A DNA stretch of 39,360 nucleotides, taken from Gillisia marina. GTDB taxonomy: Bacteria; Bacteroidota; Bacteroidia; Flavobacteriales; Flavobacteriaceae. Below, in pieces: positions 27,056 to 37,998 of the stretch. The stretch lies in contig NZ_AJLT01000037.1 in NCBI RefSeq assembly GCF_000258765.1, positions 1 through 39,360 on the forward strand, in the 5' to 3' direction. Below the pieces are notes generated by a model. That model did no database searches. It saw nothing but the letters and a program-made list of their open reading frames with translations, and had not been told where the DNA came from. Numbering within the stretch: the first letter of the stretch is position 1; every line of letters starts with the position of its first letter. A program made the translations under genes and the position numbers.

Positions 27056-27362
27056 ATGCCTAATTTTTAGATAATTCTTAATTCGTCAAGCTGTCCCGAT
27101 TATTATTGGGATTATTTCAGCTTCTAAATTATTGTAGGTTAAAGATCTTGAAACGATTCCGAAAACTTTCGGAACAGGATGACATTTTGAAAAATTGTTA
27201 TTCTGAAGGAAGCATAGTGGACTTAAGAATCTCAATAAAACAAAATCAATTCAATTAGAGATCCCTCCAAGCATGGGGATGAGAAATGAATAAAATAATT
27301 CTTCTTTCCCTATTATTATGTACAGTTTTACAAAAACTCTATTTTTATAAAAAATTAAAAAG
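27056..27362. other. Intergenic region before menB with degraded repeat pieces
   Basis: About 300 bases without an ORF. It holds fragments such as CTGTCCCGATTATTATTGGG (about 27090-27109), GATTCCGAAAACTTTCGGAA (about 27156-27175) with inverted symmetry, GGATGACA and TTATTCTGAAGGAAGCATAG. They resemble pieces of the interspersed intergenic repeats. The menB promoter must lie in the last 100 bases. Confidence 0.4.
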
Positions 27363-28203
27363 ATGAGCAAGATAGAATGGAAACCTGCCAAAATATACGA
27401 GGATATCACCTACAAAAAAAGCGAATGGTGTAGCCAGAATCGCTTTTAATAGACCGGATATTCGAAATGCGTTCAGGCCTAAAACTACCAGTGAATTATA
27501 CGATGCATTTTACGATGCGCAAGAAGATACATCTATAGGAGTGGTATTACTTTCTGCGGAAGGGCCTTCCTCTAAAGATGGAGTATATTCCTTTTGTAGC
27601 GGAGGAGATCAAAAAGCTAGAGGACATCAGGGTTATGTTGGAGAAGATGGAATGCATAGGCTTAATATTCTTGAAGTTCAAAGATTAATACGATTTATGC
27701 CAAAAGTGGTAATTGCTGTTGTACCCGGTTGGGCAGTAGGAGGAGGGCATAGCTTGCACGTAGTATGCGATATGACTTTAGCGAGTAAAGAACATGCCAT
27801 TTTTAAACAAACCGATGCAGACGTAACTAGCTTCGATGGTGGCTATGGTTCTGCATATTTGGCGAAGATGGTTGGACAGAAGCGAGCAAGAGAGATCTTT
27901 TTCTTAGGTAGAAATTATTCTGCACAAGAAGCTTTCGAAATGGGAATGGTGAATGCCGTGATTCCACATGCTGAATTGGAAAACACAGCTTATGAGTGGG
28001 CACAGGAAATATTAGAAAAATCACCTACTTCTATTAAAATGCTGAAATTTGCCATGAACCTTACAGATGATGGAATGGTTGGGCAACAAGTTTTTGCTGG
28101 AGAAGCAACTAGACTTGCATATATGACAGATGAAGCGAAAGAAGGTAGAGACGCCTTTTTAGAAAAGCGCAAGCCTAATTTTGAAAAGAAATGGTTGCCG
28201 TAA
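27363..28203 (+). CDS. menB: 1,4-dihydroxy-2-naphthoyl-CoA synthase MenB (one frameshift)
   Basis: 279 residues once one A is removed from the run of seven at 27414-27420. The ATG at 27363 reads MSKIEWKPAKIYEDITYKK; the corrected frame goes on ANGVARIAFNRPDIRNAFRP, a standard crotonase start. Further motifs are CSGGDQKARGHQGYVG, VVPGWAVGGGHSLHVVCDMT with the oxyanion Gly, and TDADVTSFDGGYGSAYLAK with the MenB-specific catalytic Asp. It closes the ring of o-succinylbenzoyl-CoA in menaquinone synthesis. It lies about 2.6 kb beyond menD. Without the correction only a product lacking the N-terminus would be made. Confidence 0.93.
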
Positions 28204-28413
28204 CCCTCATTGAGGGTATAAATATTTTAGCGTCTTCCTGAAATTATTTCAGGAACTAAAAAAAAAATAAATTTAAAAATAGAAGCTGAAACTAGTTCAG
28301 CTTGACATCACTATCTATATGTTTTAATTCCGAAATGTCATGCTGAGCTTGTCGAAGCATCTCGATCCCGATAGCTATCGTGACGCTCGATGTGACATAT
28401 GGTTTAGAATCAG
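28204..28413. repeat. Intergenic repeat-like DNA after menB
   Basis: It contains CTGAAATTATTTCAG (about 28235-28249) and AGCTGAA-ACTAG-TTCAGCT (about 28290-28308), both inverted repeats, then GTCATGCTGAGCTTGTCGAA (about 28338) and CTCGATCCCGATAGCTATCG. This is the style of short mobile-like repeats seen in Bacteroidota genomes. No ORF. Confidence 0.5.
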
Positions 28414-28447
28414 AAAGCCCCATTCTAATTTTAGAGCGGGGCTTTTT
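28414..28447. terminator. Bidirectional terminator between menB and the E1 gene
   Basis: AAAGCCCC (28414-28421) pairs with GGGGCTTT (28438-28445), extended inside by TCTAA/TTAGA. A tracts on one side and T tracts on the other serve both converging genes. Confidence 0.85.
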
Positions 28448-28467
28448 GCATCATTAATTTAAAAATT

Positions 28468-30879
28468 CTATCTCAGTTTTGGAAATTTTGCAGGATTTGC
28501 TTCGTTCATGATCTCGTAGATCTTTTCGTAAATGTCTTCAGTAGAAGGTTTAGAGAAATAATCTCCATCGGTTCCATAAGCTGGTCTATGTTCTTTAGCA
28601 GCTAAAGTTTGTGGCTTACTATCTAGATGCACATAAGCATTCTGGTTCTCAAGAATTTCCTGCATGATATAAGCAGAAGCTCCACCTGGAACATCTTCAT
28701 CTATCACTAAAAGTCTGTTGGTTTTAGCAACACTTTTTACGATGTCTTTATTTAAATCGAAAGGTAAAAGCGATTGCACATCAATTACTTCAGCATTTAT
28801 TCCTACCAATTCTAATTCGTTTGCAGCTTCCTCAACCAATCTTAAAGTAGAGCCGTACGATACTAAGGTAATATCCGATCCTTCTTTGATGGTTTCAACA
28901 ACCCCGAGCGGAGTTCTAAACTCTCCAAAATTGTTTGGTAATTTTTCTTTTAGTCGGTATCCATTTAAACATTCTACTACCAATGCCGGTTCATCTGCTT
29001 CTAACAAGGTGTTATAGAAACCTGCTGCTTTAGTCATATTTCGGGGCACTAAAATATGAATACCTCTTAATAAATGAACTAATGCACCCATTGGGGAACC
29101 ACTGTGCCAAATACCTTCTAATCTATGTCCTCTGGTTCTAATAATAACCGGAGCTTTTTGCTTTCCTTTTGTTCTGTATTGAAGAGTTGCAAGGTCGTCA
29201 CTCATTATTTGCAATGCATATAATACATAGTCCAAATACTGAATTTCAGCAATAGGGCGCAAACCTCTCATTGCCATTCCCAAACCTTGCCCTAAAATAG
29301 TCGCTTCACGAATTCCAACATCTGCTACTCGTAAATCTCCATATTTCTCCTGAAGTCCTTCTAAACCTTGATTAACATCTCCAATAGCTCCACTATCTTC
29401 TCCAAAAATTAGTGTTTCAGGTTTTGTAGCGAAAATTTTATCGAAATTGTCTCTTAAAATAATTCTTGCATCCACATCTTTTGCATCGTCATCGTATGTA
29501 GCTGCAACTTCTTCAATAGAAAGTGCATTATTTGCAGAGTCGCTATAAAGATTGCTGCTGTATTCAGGTTGAGAAGTAGAAGTGTAGTTTTCAATCCAAT
29601 TTATTAAATCAGATTTAGCATCACTCTCCATACCAATCATATAGCGTAAACTCTTTCTAGCAGCTACCAAAAGATCTTTTTTAAGCGGATCTTTAATTTC
29701 TGAAAGCTCATTTTTAAGAGCTAGTATAGCTTCTTCGTCTTCAGAATTTGAAGCCGCATTTTCTAAAAGCGGTAAAAGCCCAGAAAGTTGATCTTTCATA
29801 GGTTGGCTATAAGCAGTCCAAGCCGCTTTTTTACCGTCTCTTACTTGTTTTTTAATGTCTTTGTCTATCGCATCTAATTCTTCTTCAGTTGCGAAATTGT
29901 TTTCTAAGACCCATTCCTTAAACTTCACATTACAATCGAATGCTCTTTCCCAAGTTAATCTATCCTCATCTTTATAACGCTCGTGCGATCCAGAAGTAGA
30001 GTGGCCTTGAGGTTGAGTAAGTTCATTTACGTGAATAAGAACAGGGGAGTGGGTGGATCTTGCAATCGCTGAAGCTTTCTCATAAGCCTCCACAAGTGCA
30101 ACATAGTTCCATCCATTTACTACGATAATTTCGTAGCCTTTATCATCTTCATCTCGCTGAAATCCTTTAAGAATCTCAGAAATATTTTCTTTTGTAGTTT
30201 GATGTCTTGCATGAACAGAAATTCCATATTCGTCATCCCAAACACTCATCACCATTGGCACTTGCAATACACCTGCAGCGTTGATGGTTTCCCAAAAATG
30301 GCCTTCAGAAGTACTTGCATTCCCTATGGTTCCCCAAGCAATTTCATTTCCATTATCCGAAAATTTTTCAGCATCTATGCCATCAACATTTCTATAAATT
30401 TTAGAAGCTTGCGCCAATCCAAGAAGTCTTGGCATTTGTCCAGCTGTTGGTGAGATATCGGCGCTGGAATTTTTTTGTTGCATTAAATTCTTCCAACTTC
30501 CATCAGCCTCTAAGCTATGAGTAGCAAAGTGACCTCCCATTTGTCTACCTCCAGACATTGGTTCATTTTCAATATTGGTATCTGCATACAATCCTGCAAA
30601 AAACTGCTCGATTGTAAGTTCCCCAATCGCCATCATAAAGGTTTGATCTCTATAATAACCGGAGCGAAAATCTCCATTTTTGAAAGCTTTTGCCATCGCC
30701 AACTGTGGAATCTCTTTTCCATCGCCAAATATTCCGAATTTAGCTTTTCCCGTTAATACTTCTCTTCTCCCCAATAGACTACATTCTCTACTGGTAACGG
30801 CAATTTTATAATCTTCTAAAACCTGCGTTTTAAAATCTTCAAAGGATATAGATTCTTTAGATTGAGTTTCGCTTTGCAT
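28468..30879 (-). CDS. 2-oxoacid dehydrogenase E1 component, fused alpha and beta subunits
   Basis: 803 residues combining E1-alpha (about 1-330) and E1-beta (about 460-803) of a thiamine-diphosphate 2-oxoacid dehydrogenase. The alpha part has YYRDQTFMMAIGELTIEQFF, IAWGTIGNASTSEGHFWETI and NAAGVLQVPMVMSVWDDEYG, the cofactor-binding block, although the usual GDG is IGN here. The beta part has IFGEDSGAIGDVNQGLEGLQ, DVGIREATILGQGLGMAMRG and VIDVQSLLPFD. A linker of about 100 residues joins them. The substrate could be branched-chain 2-oxoacids or pyruvate; E2 and E3 genes are not in the window. The promoter on its strand has TATATTTG 22 bases before the ATG. Confidence 0.9.
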   Translation of the reverse strand: MQSETQSKESISFEDFKTQVLEDYKIAVTSRECSLLGRREVLTGKAKFGIFGDGKEIPQLAMAKAFKNGDFRSGYYRDQTFMMAIGELTIEQFFAGLYADTNIENEPMSGGRQMGGHFATHSLEADGSWKNLMQQKNSSADISPTAGQMPRLLGLAQASKIYRNVDGIDAEKFSDNGNEIAWGTIGNASTSEGHFWETINAAGVLQVPMVMSVWDDEYGISVHARHQTTKENISEILKGFQRDEDDKGYEIIVVNGWNYVALVEAYEKASAIARSTHSPVLIHVNELTQPQGHSTSGSHERYKDEDRLTWERAFDCNVKFKEWVLENNFATEEELDAIDKDIKKQVRDGKKAAWTAYSQPMKDQLSGLLPLLENAASNSEDEEAILALKNELSEIKDPLKKDLLVAARKSLRYMIGMESDAKSDLINWIENYTSTSQPEYSSNLYSDSANNALSIEEVAATYDDDAKDVDARIILRDNFDKIFATKPETLIFGEDSGAIGDVNQGLEGLQEKYGDLRVADVGIREATILGQGLGMAMRGLRPIAEIQYLDYVLYALQIMSDDLATLQYRTKGKQKAPVIIRTRGHRLEGIWHSGSPMGALVHLLRGIHILVPRNMTKAAGFYNTLLEADEPALVVECLNGYRLKEKLPNNFGEFRTPLGVVETIKEGSDITLVSYGSTLRLVEEAANELELVGINAEVIDVQSLLPFDLNKDIVKSVAKTNRLLVIDEDVPGGASAYIMQEILENQNAYVHLDSKPQTLAAKEHRPAYGTDGDYFSKPSTEDIYEKIYEIMNEANPAKFPKLR

Positions 30880-30900
30880 GAAATAATGTTTGAATTGTTA

Positions 30901-30908
30901 CAAATATA
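30901..30908 (-). promoter_or_regulatory. -7 element of the E1 gene promoter
   Basis: The minus strand reads TATATTTG, an exact TAnnTTTG match; a TTG lies about 20 bases upstream as a -33 element. The leader would be roughly 16 bases. Confidence 0.5.
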
Positions 30909-31086
30909 GCTAAAACTAGGGTTAAATACAATTCAATAAAAGCGCGTAAAATTCTATAATACAGCAAAAAATACTGAAATGTTTGAACTTTTGATAATTA
31001 TCTAGATGATATCTATCTAATATTATGAATTGTATAATGGGAAATACAAATAATCCTTAAAATGAGAGGATGGAAAAATTTATTTT

Positions 31087-33902
31087 TTAATACCATTCTC
31101 TGGTAAACAGTCTAATAAGGGTATTTATATCTAAAGTTACGATAAACCTAATTTTCTCTTCATATCCTCTTTGACCAACTTCCCAACCAAGATTAGAATA
31201 CACAGGTAAGAAGACTTCAAAATAATCGGCTACAAAACTCATTCGAACTCCTGAGTCATATACAAATTTAGGGTTGAAACCTTCATTCTTTACTAATCCA
31301 ATATCACCATATGCATAAATCCATTTCCAAAGATTAGTGCTAGCGTTGGCTGTTGTAATCCATTGATTTGCAAATTCTGGTTCCAACTGAGATTTAAAGC
31401 CTCCTTCGGCAACAATTATTTGCTGACTGAATAAGCACTGTCTTGGCTTCTTCCATAGTAATTATAGTCGAAAAGATAATCTGTAGGACGGTCTAATGCG
31501 AAACTAAAATAGTCGTTATCTGTTTCATCATTAAAGAGAAAAGTACCCGCGAAGAACCTTAAGTTGATTTGTCGGTTGCTCTTGAATAGTTTTCGATATT
31601 CTAAAGTTAAAGAAACTTTACTGAAATTTTTGGCTATTTGATAATCTACACCTGCTCTAAAATAATCTATAAGGTTAGTATCACTATAGTTATAACCAAG
31701 GTTAACCACGTTATATTTTGGTTGTTCAACAGGGTTCAATGGATTTTGATCTTGTTTAACATTTACATTTCTAAAGGTTAAAGACTGCCGCTGATTGTCC
31801 CGTAAATAGGAATTTCTAAAGAAAAGCCCCACGTAAGGAGTAAACTTTTCGTAAAATAGGTTGTAACCATAGGAGAATCTTGTTCCACCTGCTCCAAAGC
31901 GCAACGCAAAAAGATTTTCATCATCGAGGTAGCTTGTATAGTTTGCTCCCGCCGATCCTACAATGGTTTTACTCGTAAAACCAAATTTTGGTGAAATTTT
32001 CCATTCAAAGTTTTTATTGAGGAACGTCTTATTATAAAGTTTTGGTCCTATAGAAATACCGTCATATAAGTTGTAATTAAATTCAGGCATAAAGAAAAAC
32101 TGATTATATCTTGGGTCTTCTACATCTTGGAACAACCTAAACTGCACCGGCCTATTTAATAAAGTACGTACTCTCCTGTAATTATCTCGCTGGTTAACTT
32201 CCGGAGCAATCCCTTCATAATTTAATGCTAACCTGTCTATGCTATCTCTTGGAATTGTAACTTCTTTGGTATCTGTAATACCATCTACCCAAGTTTTATA
32301 AATTACTTCGCCATCTTTCAGCCCGTAAAGTGAAATAGGCATGCTGGTATTTCTCTTATTTTTTATGGTTACGCGAAGGGAATCGGGAGTTTTTCGAAGC
32401 TTACTGATTTTAAAATCAATTTTTTCACTGGTATTGATGTAATCCTTTTCGAACCATGAGATATCTTTCTTGGTGTTCTTCTGAAGAATGTTTAAAAATT
32501 CTTGCTCGCTAGTTGGTTTTAAAACATTGGAAATGTAGAATTCAGAAATCGACCTTTTTACCACGTCCGATTGTAAGTAATCCTCCAAATATTTTAATCC
32601 GGTTCCTGCTTTATAGGCGTTAGCGATATTCTTGTTGAATTTTACCAACGAATCCTGCGCAGTGGTTAATGGCTGATCTATATTCATTCTTGCCATGTGC
32701 AAGTACAAAAATGGATATTGATCGTTAAATTCAAGATCTGAAGCATGGAACCATCTTATTCCAAATACATCGCTTAAATTTCCAAGAAGTTTCATATTTG
32801 GGTAATATTCATCTACATAATCTATCATTAAAGAAATCAAAAGAGCATCGTATACCCATTGTTCATTTCTTGGATTAATGAGAATGGTGTTTTTAATGAA
32901 TTGATTGGTAATGGTTTTTAACTGTTTTATGTCATATTGAAAACCATCAGGAAAAGGTCTTATAAAACTTGGTAACTGATTAAGACCATATACCGGATTA
33001 TTTAAATATTCATCCCGAGTTACCATAATTGAAGCCTGAGGATAATCTCCCAATCTTTCTTCAAGAAAACTTATTATTCTGGACAGCAACATTCCTTTAA
33101 TTTCCTTGTTTAAACCTTCATCCACGAGGTTAGTAACAATTTCTGTGGAATTTGCCCGAATAGATTCGAACCTGTAGGACTTTGTAAGATATAATTGGGA
33201 AGAAACGCTATTAGTACCAGATAAATACGTGGTTTTATAGGTGTCTTCTGTAACAAATCTTTCAGTTTTAAGAGGAGAAGCTACGTACAAATAAGGTCTA
33301 GTAGACAGCTTGATGTTAACATTAACAGGAGGCGTATATTGATTCCCTAAGTTTTTGTCGCTGTAAATTTCCCAACCGTTTTTGTAAACAGCAGGAGTTA
33401 CATACCAATAATTTAATTTGAAATTGCCTTGATCATCATACCCATATCTTGTGAATTTATCTGATGGAATTTTTACTGAATACAGGAGATCTATAGTTTG
33501 TTTTTCACCCGGAAATAATGGCTTGTCTAAATCGATTTTTATAATATCGGCAGCATCTATAGGCCTATTCCAACTATAAGGCTTCAAATTTTCTCCTGTA
33601 ACACTATAGATTCTAGTGTGCCCTCGTTCTTCGGTCTTGGCAAAATGAAACCTTCTTAAATAATCTTCAGCAAAACGCTTAGCTAAAGGAGTAGACTTGT
33701 CCTTATAACTATTGGCCCAATCATTTAAATAAATGGCGGTTAAGGTATCTTGACTGGCATTTTCATATTCAATTTTATGTTGAATATTAAAGGTTCGGGT
33801 AGAATCATTCAACACCGCAATAATATCCATATTGGTTTGTCCAAAACTGAAACCAGTAAAGCACAAACTAATAATTAAAAATGAAATTAATTTAGTTTTC
33901 AA
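31087..33902 (-). CDS. M1 aminopeptidase-like domain fused to an outer membrane beta-barrel (one frameshift)
   Basis: About 938 residues after adding one base near 31438, where GACAGTG-CTTATTC would become GACAGTGGCTTATTC. The joined frame then reads LFSQQIIVAEGGFKSQ and runs to the C-terminal Trp-Tyr at 31087. Signal peptide: MKTKLISFLIISLCFTGFSFGQ. Residues about 25-450 resemble the N-terminal and catalytic domains of M1 peptidases, but where HExxH is expected there is LKTITNQFIKNTIL, and the later WLNEG region reads WVYDALLIS. The zinc site therefore looks lost. From about 600 on, repeated beta-strand patterns such as FGFTSKTIVGSAGANYTSYL and RFGAGGTRFSYGYNLFYEKF suggest an outer membrane barrel. 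The start is TTG; no in-frame ATG precedes it. Confidence 0.75.
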
Positions 33903-33978
33903 GGGACAACATAAATTAGAGAATAATTGAATCTTAAGAGTTCACTACACTATTTACGAATTCTAGATTACCACAGTT

Positions 33979-34668
33979 TTAGAAGTTAGGGCTCAAGTTA
34001 TATTCGTCATAGAAATCATCTAGAATTGCGATTACTTCATCTTCTGTATCCACAACATGTAATAAATCTATATCTCCATCACTTATATTTTTGAAACTGT
34101 CTAACAAGGTCGTTTTTATCCAGTCTATTAATCCGCCCCAATATTCTGTTCCAACTAATATAATTGGAAATTTATCGATCTTATTGGTTTGAATTAAAGT
34201 GATTGCTTCAAATAGTTCATCTAAAGTTCCAAATCCTCCCGGCATTACCACAAACCCTTGCGAATATTTAACGAACATTACTTTTCTAACAAAGAAATAA
34301 TCGAAATCTAGACTTTTATCCTGGTCGATATATGGATTATCATGCTGTTCAAAAGGTAACTCTATATTTAGTCCAACCGAAGTTCCTCCGGCTAAATGCG
34401 CACCTTTATTTCCGGCTTCCATAATTCCAGGGCCACCTCCGGTAATTACTCCATATCCATGATCTACAATTTTTTGAGCGATTTTTTCGGTTAACTTATA
34501 ATATTTTTGATCCGGCTTTGTACGGGCAGATCCAAAAACTGAAACGCAGGGGCCAATTTGGCTTAGTTTTTCATATCCTTTTACAAATTCACCCATTATT
34601 TTAAAAATAGCCCAAGAATCATTTGTTTTAATTTGATTCCACGCTTTATTTCCTTGCTTAGCTCTCAT
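33979..34668 (-). CDS. LOG-family protein (TIGR00730; Rossmann-fold nucleotide hydrolase-like)
   Basis: About 229 residues of the LOG family, related to cytokinin riboside 5'-monophosphate phosphoribohydrolases and long misannotated as lysine decarboxylases. The signatures are GYGVITGGGPGIMEAGNKGA and PGGFGTLDE, counted from the preferred ATG at 34668 as about 72-91 and 143-151. A TTG at 34683 would add five residues. No signal peptide. It follows uvrA on the same strand with only a few bases between, so they share a transcript. The bacterial function is unclear; nucleotide cleavage is the family expectation. Confidence 0.88.
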   Translation of the reverse strand: MRAKQGNKAWNQIKTNDSWAIFKIMGEFVKGYEKLSQIGPCVSVFGSARTKPDQKYYKLTEKIAQKIVDHGYGVITGGGPGIMEAGNKGAHLAGGTSVGLNIELPFEQHDNPYIDQDKSLDFDYFFVRKVMFVKYSQGFVVMPGGFGTLDELFEAITLIQTNKIDKFPIILVGTEYWGGLIDWIKTTLLDSFKNISDGDIDLLHVVDTEDEVIAILDDFYDEYNLSPNF

Positions 34669-34687
34669 TTCTGTATCGTTCAAAATC

Positions 34688-37526
34688 TTAATTTATTTTA
34701 ATTCCTTTTTTAAATAGTGTGCAGTGTAGCTTTTTTTTATGCTTTGCAACTGCTTCGGGTGTACCGGTAACTATTACTTCCCCACCATTTTTTCCGCCTT
34801 CGTAACCAATGTCTATAATATGGTCGGCTAATTTTATAACATCTAAATTATGTTCTATAATAACTACCGTATTTCCTTTATCTGCTAATTTATTAAGCAC
34901 GTCCATTAAAACTCGAACGTCTTCAAAATGAAGACCGGTGGTAGGCTCGTCTAATATATAAAAAGTATTTCCGGTATCACGCTTAGAAAGCTCTGTAGAA
35001 AGCTTTATCCTTTGGGCTTCCCCGCCAGATAGCGTAGTACTTTGCTGGCCAAGTGTAATGTAACCTAATCCAACGTCTCTTAAAGTTTTTAATTTTCTAT
35101 AGATCTTCGGAATCAATTCAAAGAAATCTGTTGCCTCTTCAATGGTCATCTCCAAAACATCTGAGATAGATTTTCCTTTATATCTAATTTCCAGCGTTTC
35201 CCTGTTGAATCTTTTTCCTTGGCAGGTTTCACATTCTACATAAACATCTGGTAGAAAATTCATTTCAATAACTCGAAGTCCTCCACCTCTGCAGGTTTCA
35301 CACCTTCCTCCTTTTACATTAAAACTAAATCTTCCCGGTTTATATCCTCTAATCAGCGATTCTGGAGTTTTAGCAAATAGATTTCTTACTTCAGAAAATA
35401 AACCGGTATAGGTTGCAGGGTTCGATCGAGGAGTCCTACCAATAGGCGATTGATTAATATCTATTACTTTATCTATATGCTCTAGTCCTTTAATGCTTTT
35501 GTATGGCATTGGTACCTTTACTCCATTAAAGTAAAAGGCATTCATAATAGGATATAGCGTTTCGTTTATCAATGTAGATTTTCCACTTCCGGAGACGCCT
35601 GTAACCGCGATCATTTTACCTAGAGGAATCTTTACAGTAACATTTTTTTAAGTTGTTTCCTGTGGCTCCACTAAGTGTAATATTTTTTCCGTTTCCTTTT
35701 CTTCGTTTTTTAGGAACCTCAATTTCCATGGTTCCATTAAGGTAAGATGCGGTAATTGTACTGTGTTTCTTTATTTGCGCCGGTGTACCTTCGCTTATAA
35801 TCTCACCACCATGTTTCCCTGCTTTAGGACCAATATCTATTACATGATCTGCACGCTCTATCATGTCTTTATCATGTTCCACAACAATTACAGAATTTCC
35901 AATATCTCTAAGCGATTCTAAGGAATTTATCAGTTTTTCGTTGTCACGTTGGTGCAAGCCAATACTTGGTTCATCTAGAATGTAGAGCACGCCAACAAGT
36001 TGTGATCCAATTTGTGTGGCCAATCTAATTCTTTGAGCTTCTCCTCCAGAAAGGGTTTTGGAACTCCTGTTAAGCGATAAATAGGTAAGTCCTACATCTA
36101 CTAAAAACTGTAATCTTGTGCGGATTTCCTTAATAACTTCGGAAGCTATCTGTAATTGTTTTTCTGAAAGGCTGGCTTCTAAATTTGAAAACCAGCTGGC
36201 AAGATCTGTAATATCTTTATTTGCGAGTTCTGCAATATTCTGATTGTTGATCTTGAAATACAATGATTCTTGACGCAATCTGCTGCCATGACATACCGGA
36301 CATTCTATTTTATCCATATACTCCTTTGCCCAACGTCTTAAAGAAGTAGATTCGTTATTATTATAGGTGTTCTCTATAAAGGTTGCAACTCCTTCAAAAT
36401 CAATTTTAAAGTCTCTTGTTATTCCTAAGGTTTCAGATTGCTTGGAGAATTTTTCTTTACCTCCAAAAAGGATCATTTCCAAAGCAGCTTCTGGTATTTT
36501 TTCTACCGGATCACTTAATTTAAACTCAAATCGTTCAGCAATAAGTTCTAATTGAGAAAATACCCAGCTCTTTTTTTGAGGCCCGTGTGGTACTAAAGCT
36601 CCATTCTTAATAGAAAGATTTTTCTTCGGAATCACTTTATCTACATTAATTTTATGCAGGGTTCCAATACCGTTGCAATTAGGGCAAGCGCCTTTTGGGG
36701 AATTGAAGGAGAAATTATTTGGCTCTGGATTAGGATAAGAAATTCCGGAAGTTGGACACATAAGATTTCTACTGAAGTATCTAATTTCTTCGGAATCTTG
36801 GTCTAACACCATTAAAACATCTTCTCCATGATACATGGCAGTTTTAATACTTTCCTCTAATCTTTTATTGTCTTCTGCATTCTCATCGATCTTTAAACGA
36901 TCTACAACAATTTCAATCTCATGAATTTTGTATCTGTCCAGTTTCATTCCTTTTATTAGATCCCGAACTTCACCATCGGTTCTAACTTTTACAAAACCTT
37001 GTTTTGCAATTTGTTCGAATAATTCGCGGTAATGTCCTTTCCTTGATCTAACAACTGGCGCAAGGATACTTATTTTTTTACCGAGAAAATTCTTAATAAT
37101 AAGCTCTTTAATTTGCTCATCATTATAACTTACCATTTTTTCGCCGGTATTATAACTAAATGCATCTCCGGTTCTAGCGAAAAGCAGTCTTAAAAAATCA
37201 TATATTTCGGTAATAGTACCAACGGTACTTCTTGGATTTTTACTAGTGGTTTTTTGTTCTATGGCAATTACTGGAGATAAACCTTCAATTTTATCTACAT
37301 CCGGTCGCTCCATTCCGCCAAGGAATTGTCTAGCATAAGATGAAAAAGTTTCAATATAACGGCGCTGTCCTTCAGCATAAATAGTATCGAATGCTAGGGA
37401 TGATTTTCCAGATCCGGAAAGCCCGGTTATAACTACTAATTTTTCACGAGGAATAGTAACATCTATATTTTTTAAATTATGAACACGAGCCCCTAATACC
37501 TCAATGTTTTCTTCAGCTTTAGCCAT
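34688..37526 (-). CDS. uvrA: Excinuclease ABC subunit UvrA (one frameshift)
   Basis: 945 residues after removal of one A from the run of seven (coding strand) near 35643-35649. The first frame ends [17 protein letters not shown]; the corrected one reads [20 protein letters not shown] into [14 protein letters not shown]. Both ATPase modules are complete: [20 protein letters not shown] and [19 protein letters not shown] with [12 protein letters not shown], then the second Walker [19 protein letters not shown] and [13 protein letters not shown]. Zinc CxxC pairs are seen ([20 protein letters not shown]). It finds bulky DNA damage for nucleotide excision repair. ATG 37526 is preferred to a TTG at 37538, since the promoter -7 element at 37544-37551 would start transcription at about 37538. 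Confidence 0.95.
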
Positions 37527-37543
37527 ATTTTTTATCAAGTCCG

Positions 37544-37551
37544 CAAAGGTA
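37544..37551 (-). promoter_or_regulatory. -7 element of the uvrA promoter
   Basis: The minus strand reads TACCTTTG, an exact TAnnTTTG match, 18 bases upstream of the ATG at 37526. It decides against the upstream TTG start. Confidence 0.55.
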
Positions 37552-37998
37552 CTTAAACTGTTGCTAACTAAAAAGTAAGCTTTAATTAAGGCTTGTTAAT
37601 TTAAAGGTAAAACTTCAAGTTTAGGAATGCTTACTAATTCCAACTGGGATTGAAATTTAGAGTAGTCTTTAAGAATGACTTAAGATAACTGATGAAAATT
37701 TTGAAATCGATTATCTAAATTAAATTTTCATCGATAAATTGATACCTTAAAAAGATTATTTAACATGTTGGCTGTCAGGGTAATATTACCATTAAAATAA
37801 TTTTTGTGTGGGTGTTTTCCCTTATATTTATAATCTGATTTTTTCCCCACAATTATTGCCTTAATTCAGGCAAAATTTTAAAAAAACTTTTTCACCCCCT
37901 TCCTCCCAAAAAAATATCGCTTTTGCGACACTAAATTTCATGCCCAAATTTTTTAAACCTACAAGCTGAATTAATTAATATAAACACAGTTGTTAGGA
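37552..37998. other. Long divergent intergenic region between uvrA and the LuxR-type regulator
   Basis: About 450 bases without an ORF. It includes an 11-bp inverted repeat GATGAAAATTT (37691-37701) / AAATTTTCATC (37722-37732) with a 20-base loop, a hairpin TTGCCT/AGGCAA (37856-37873), and a small hairpin TCGC-TTTT-GCGA near 37916. Several C-rich runs (about 37890-37910) stand out in the AT-rich background. It probably carries the control region of the LuxR-type gene. Confidence 0.45.

Noticed and set aside
27414..27420. Programmed -1 frameshift at the A7 run in menB (and similar runs in uvrA and Nramp)
   Set aside because: The intact frame needs one base skipped, not a -1 step, so classic -1 slippage would not restore the protein. 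Base insertion error or transcriptional slippage fits better.
31087..31386. Separate small gene for the C-terminal part of the barrel protein
   Set aside because: Its start is internal, and the frame continues the beta-barrel after a one-base correction.
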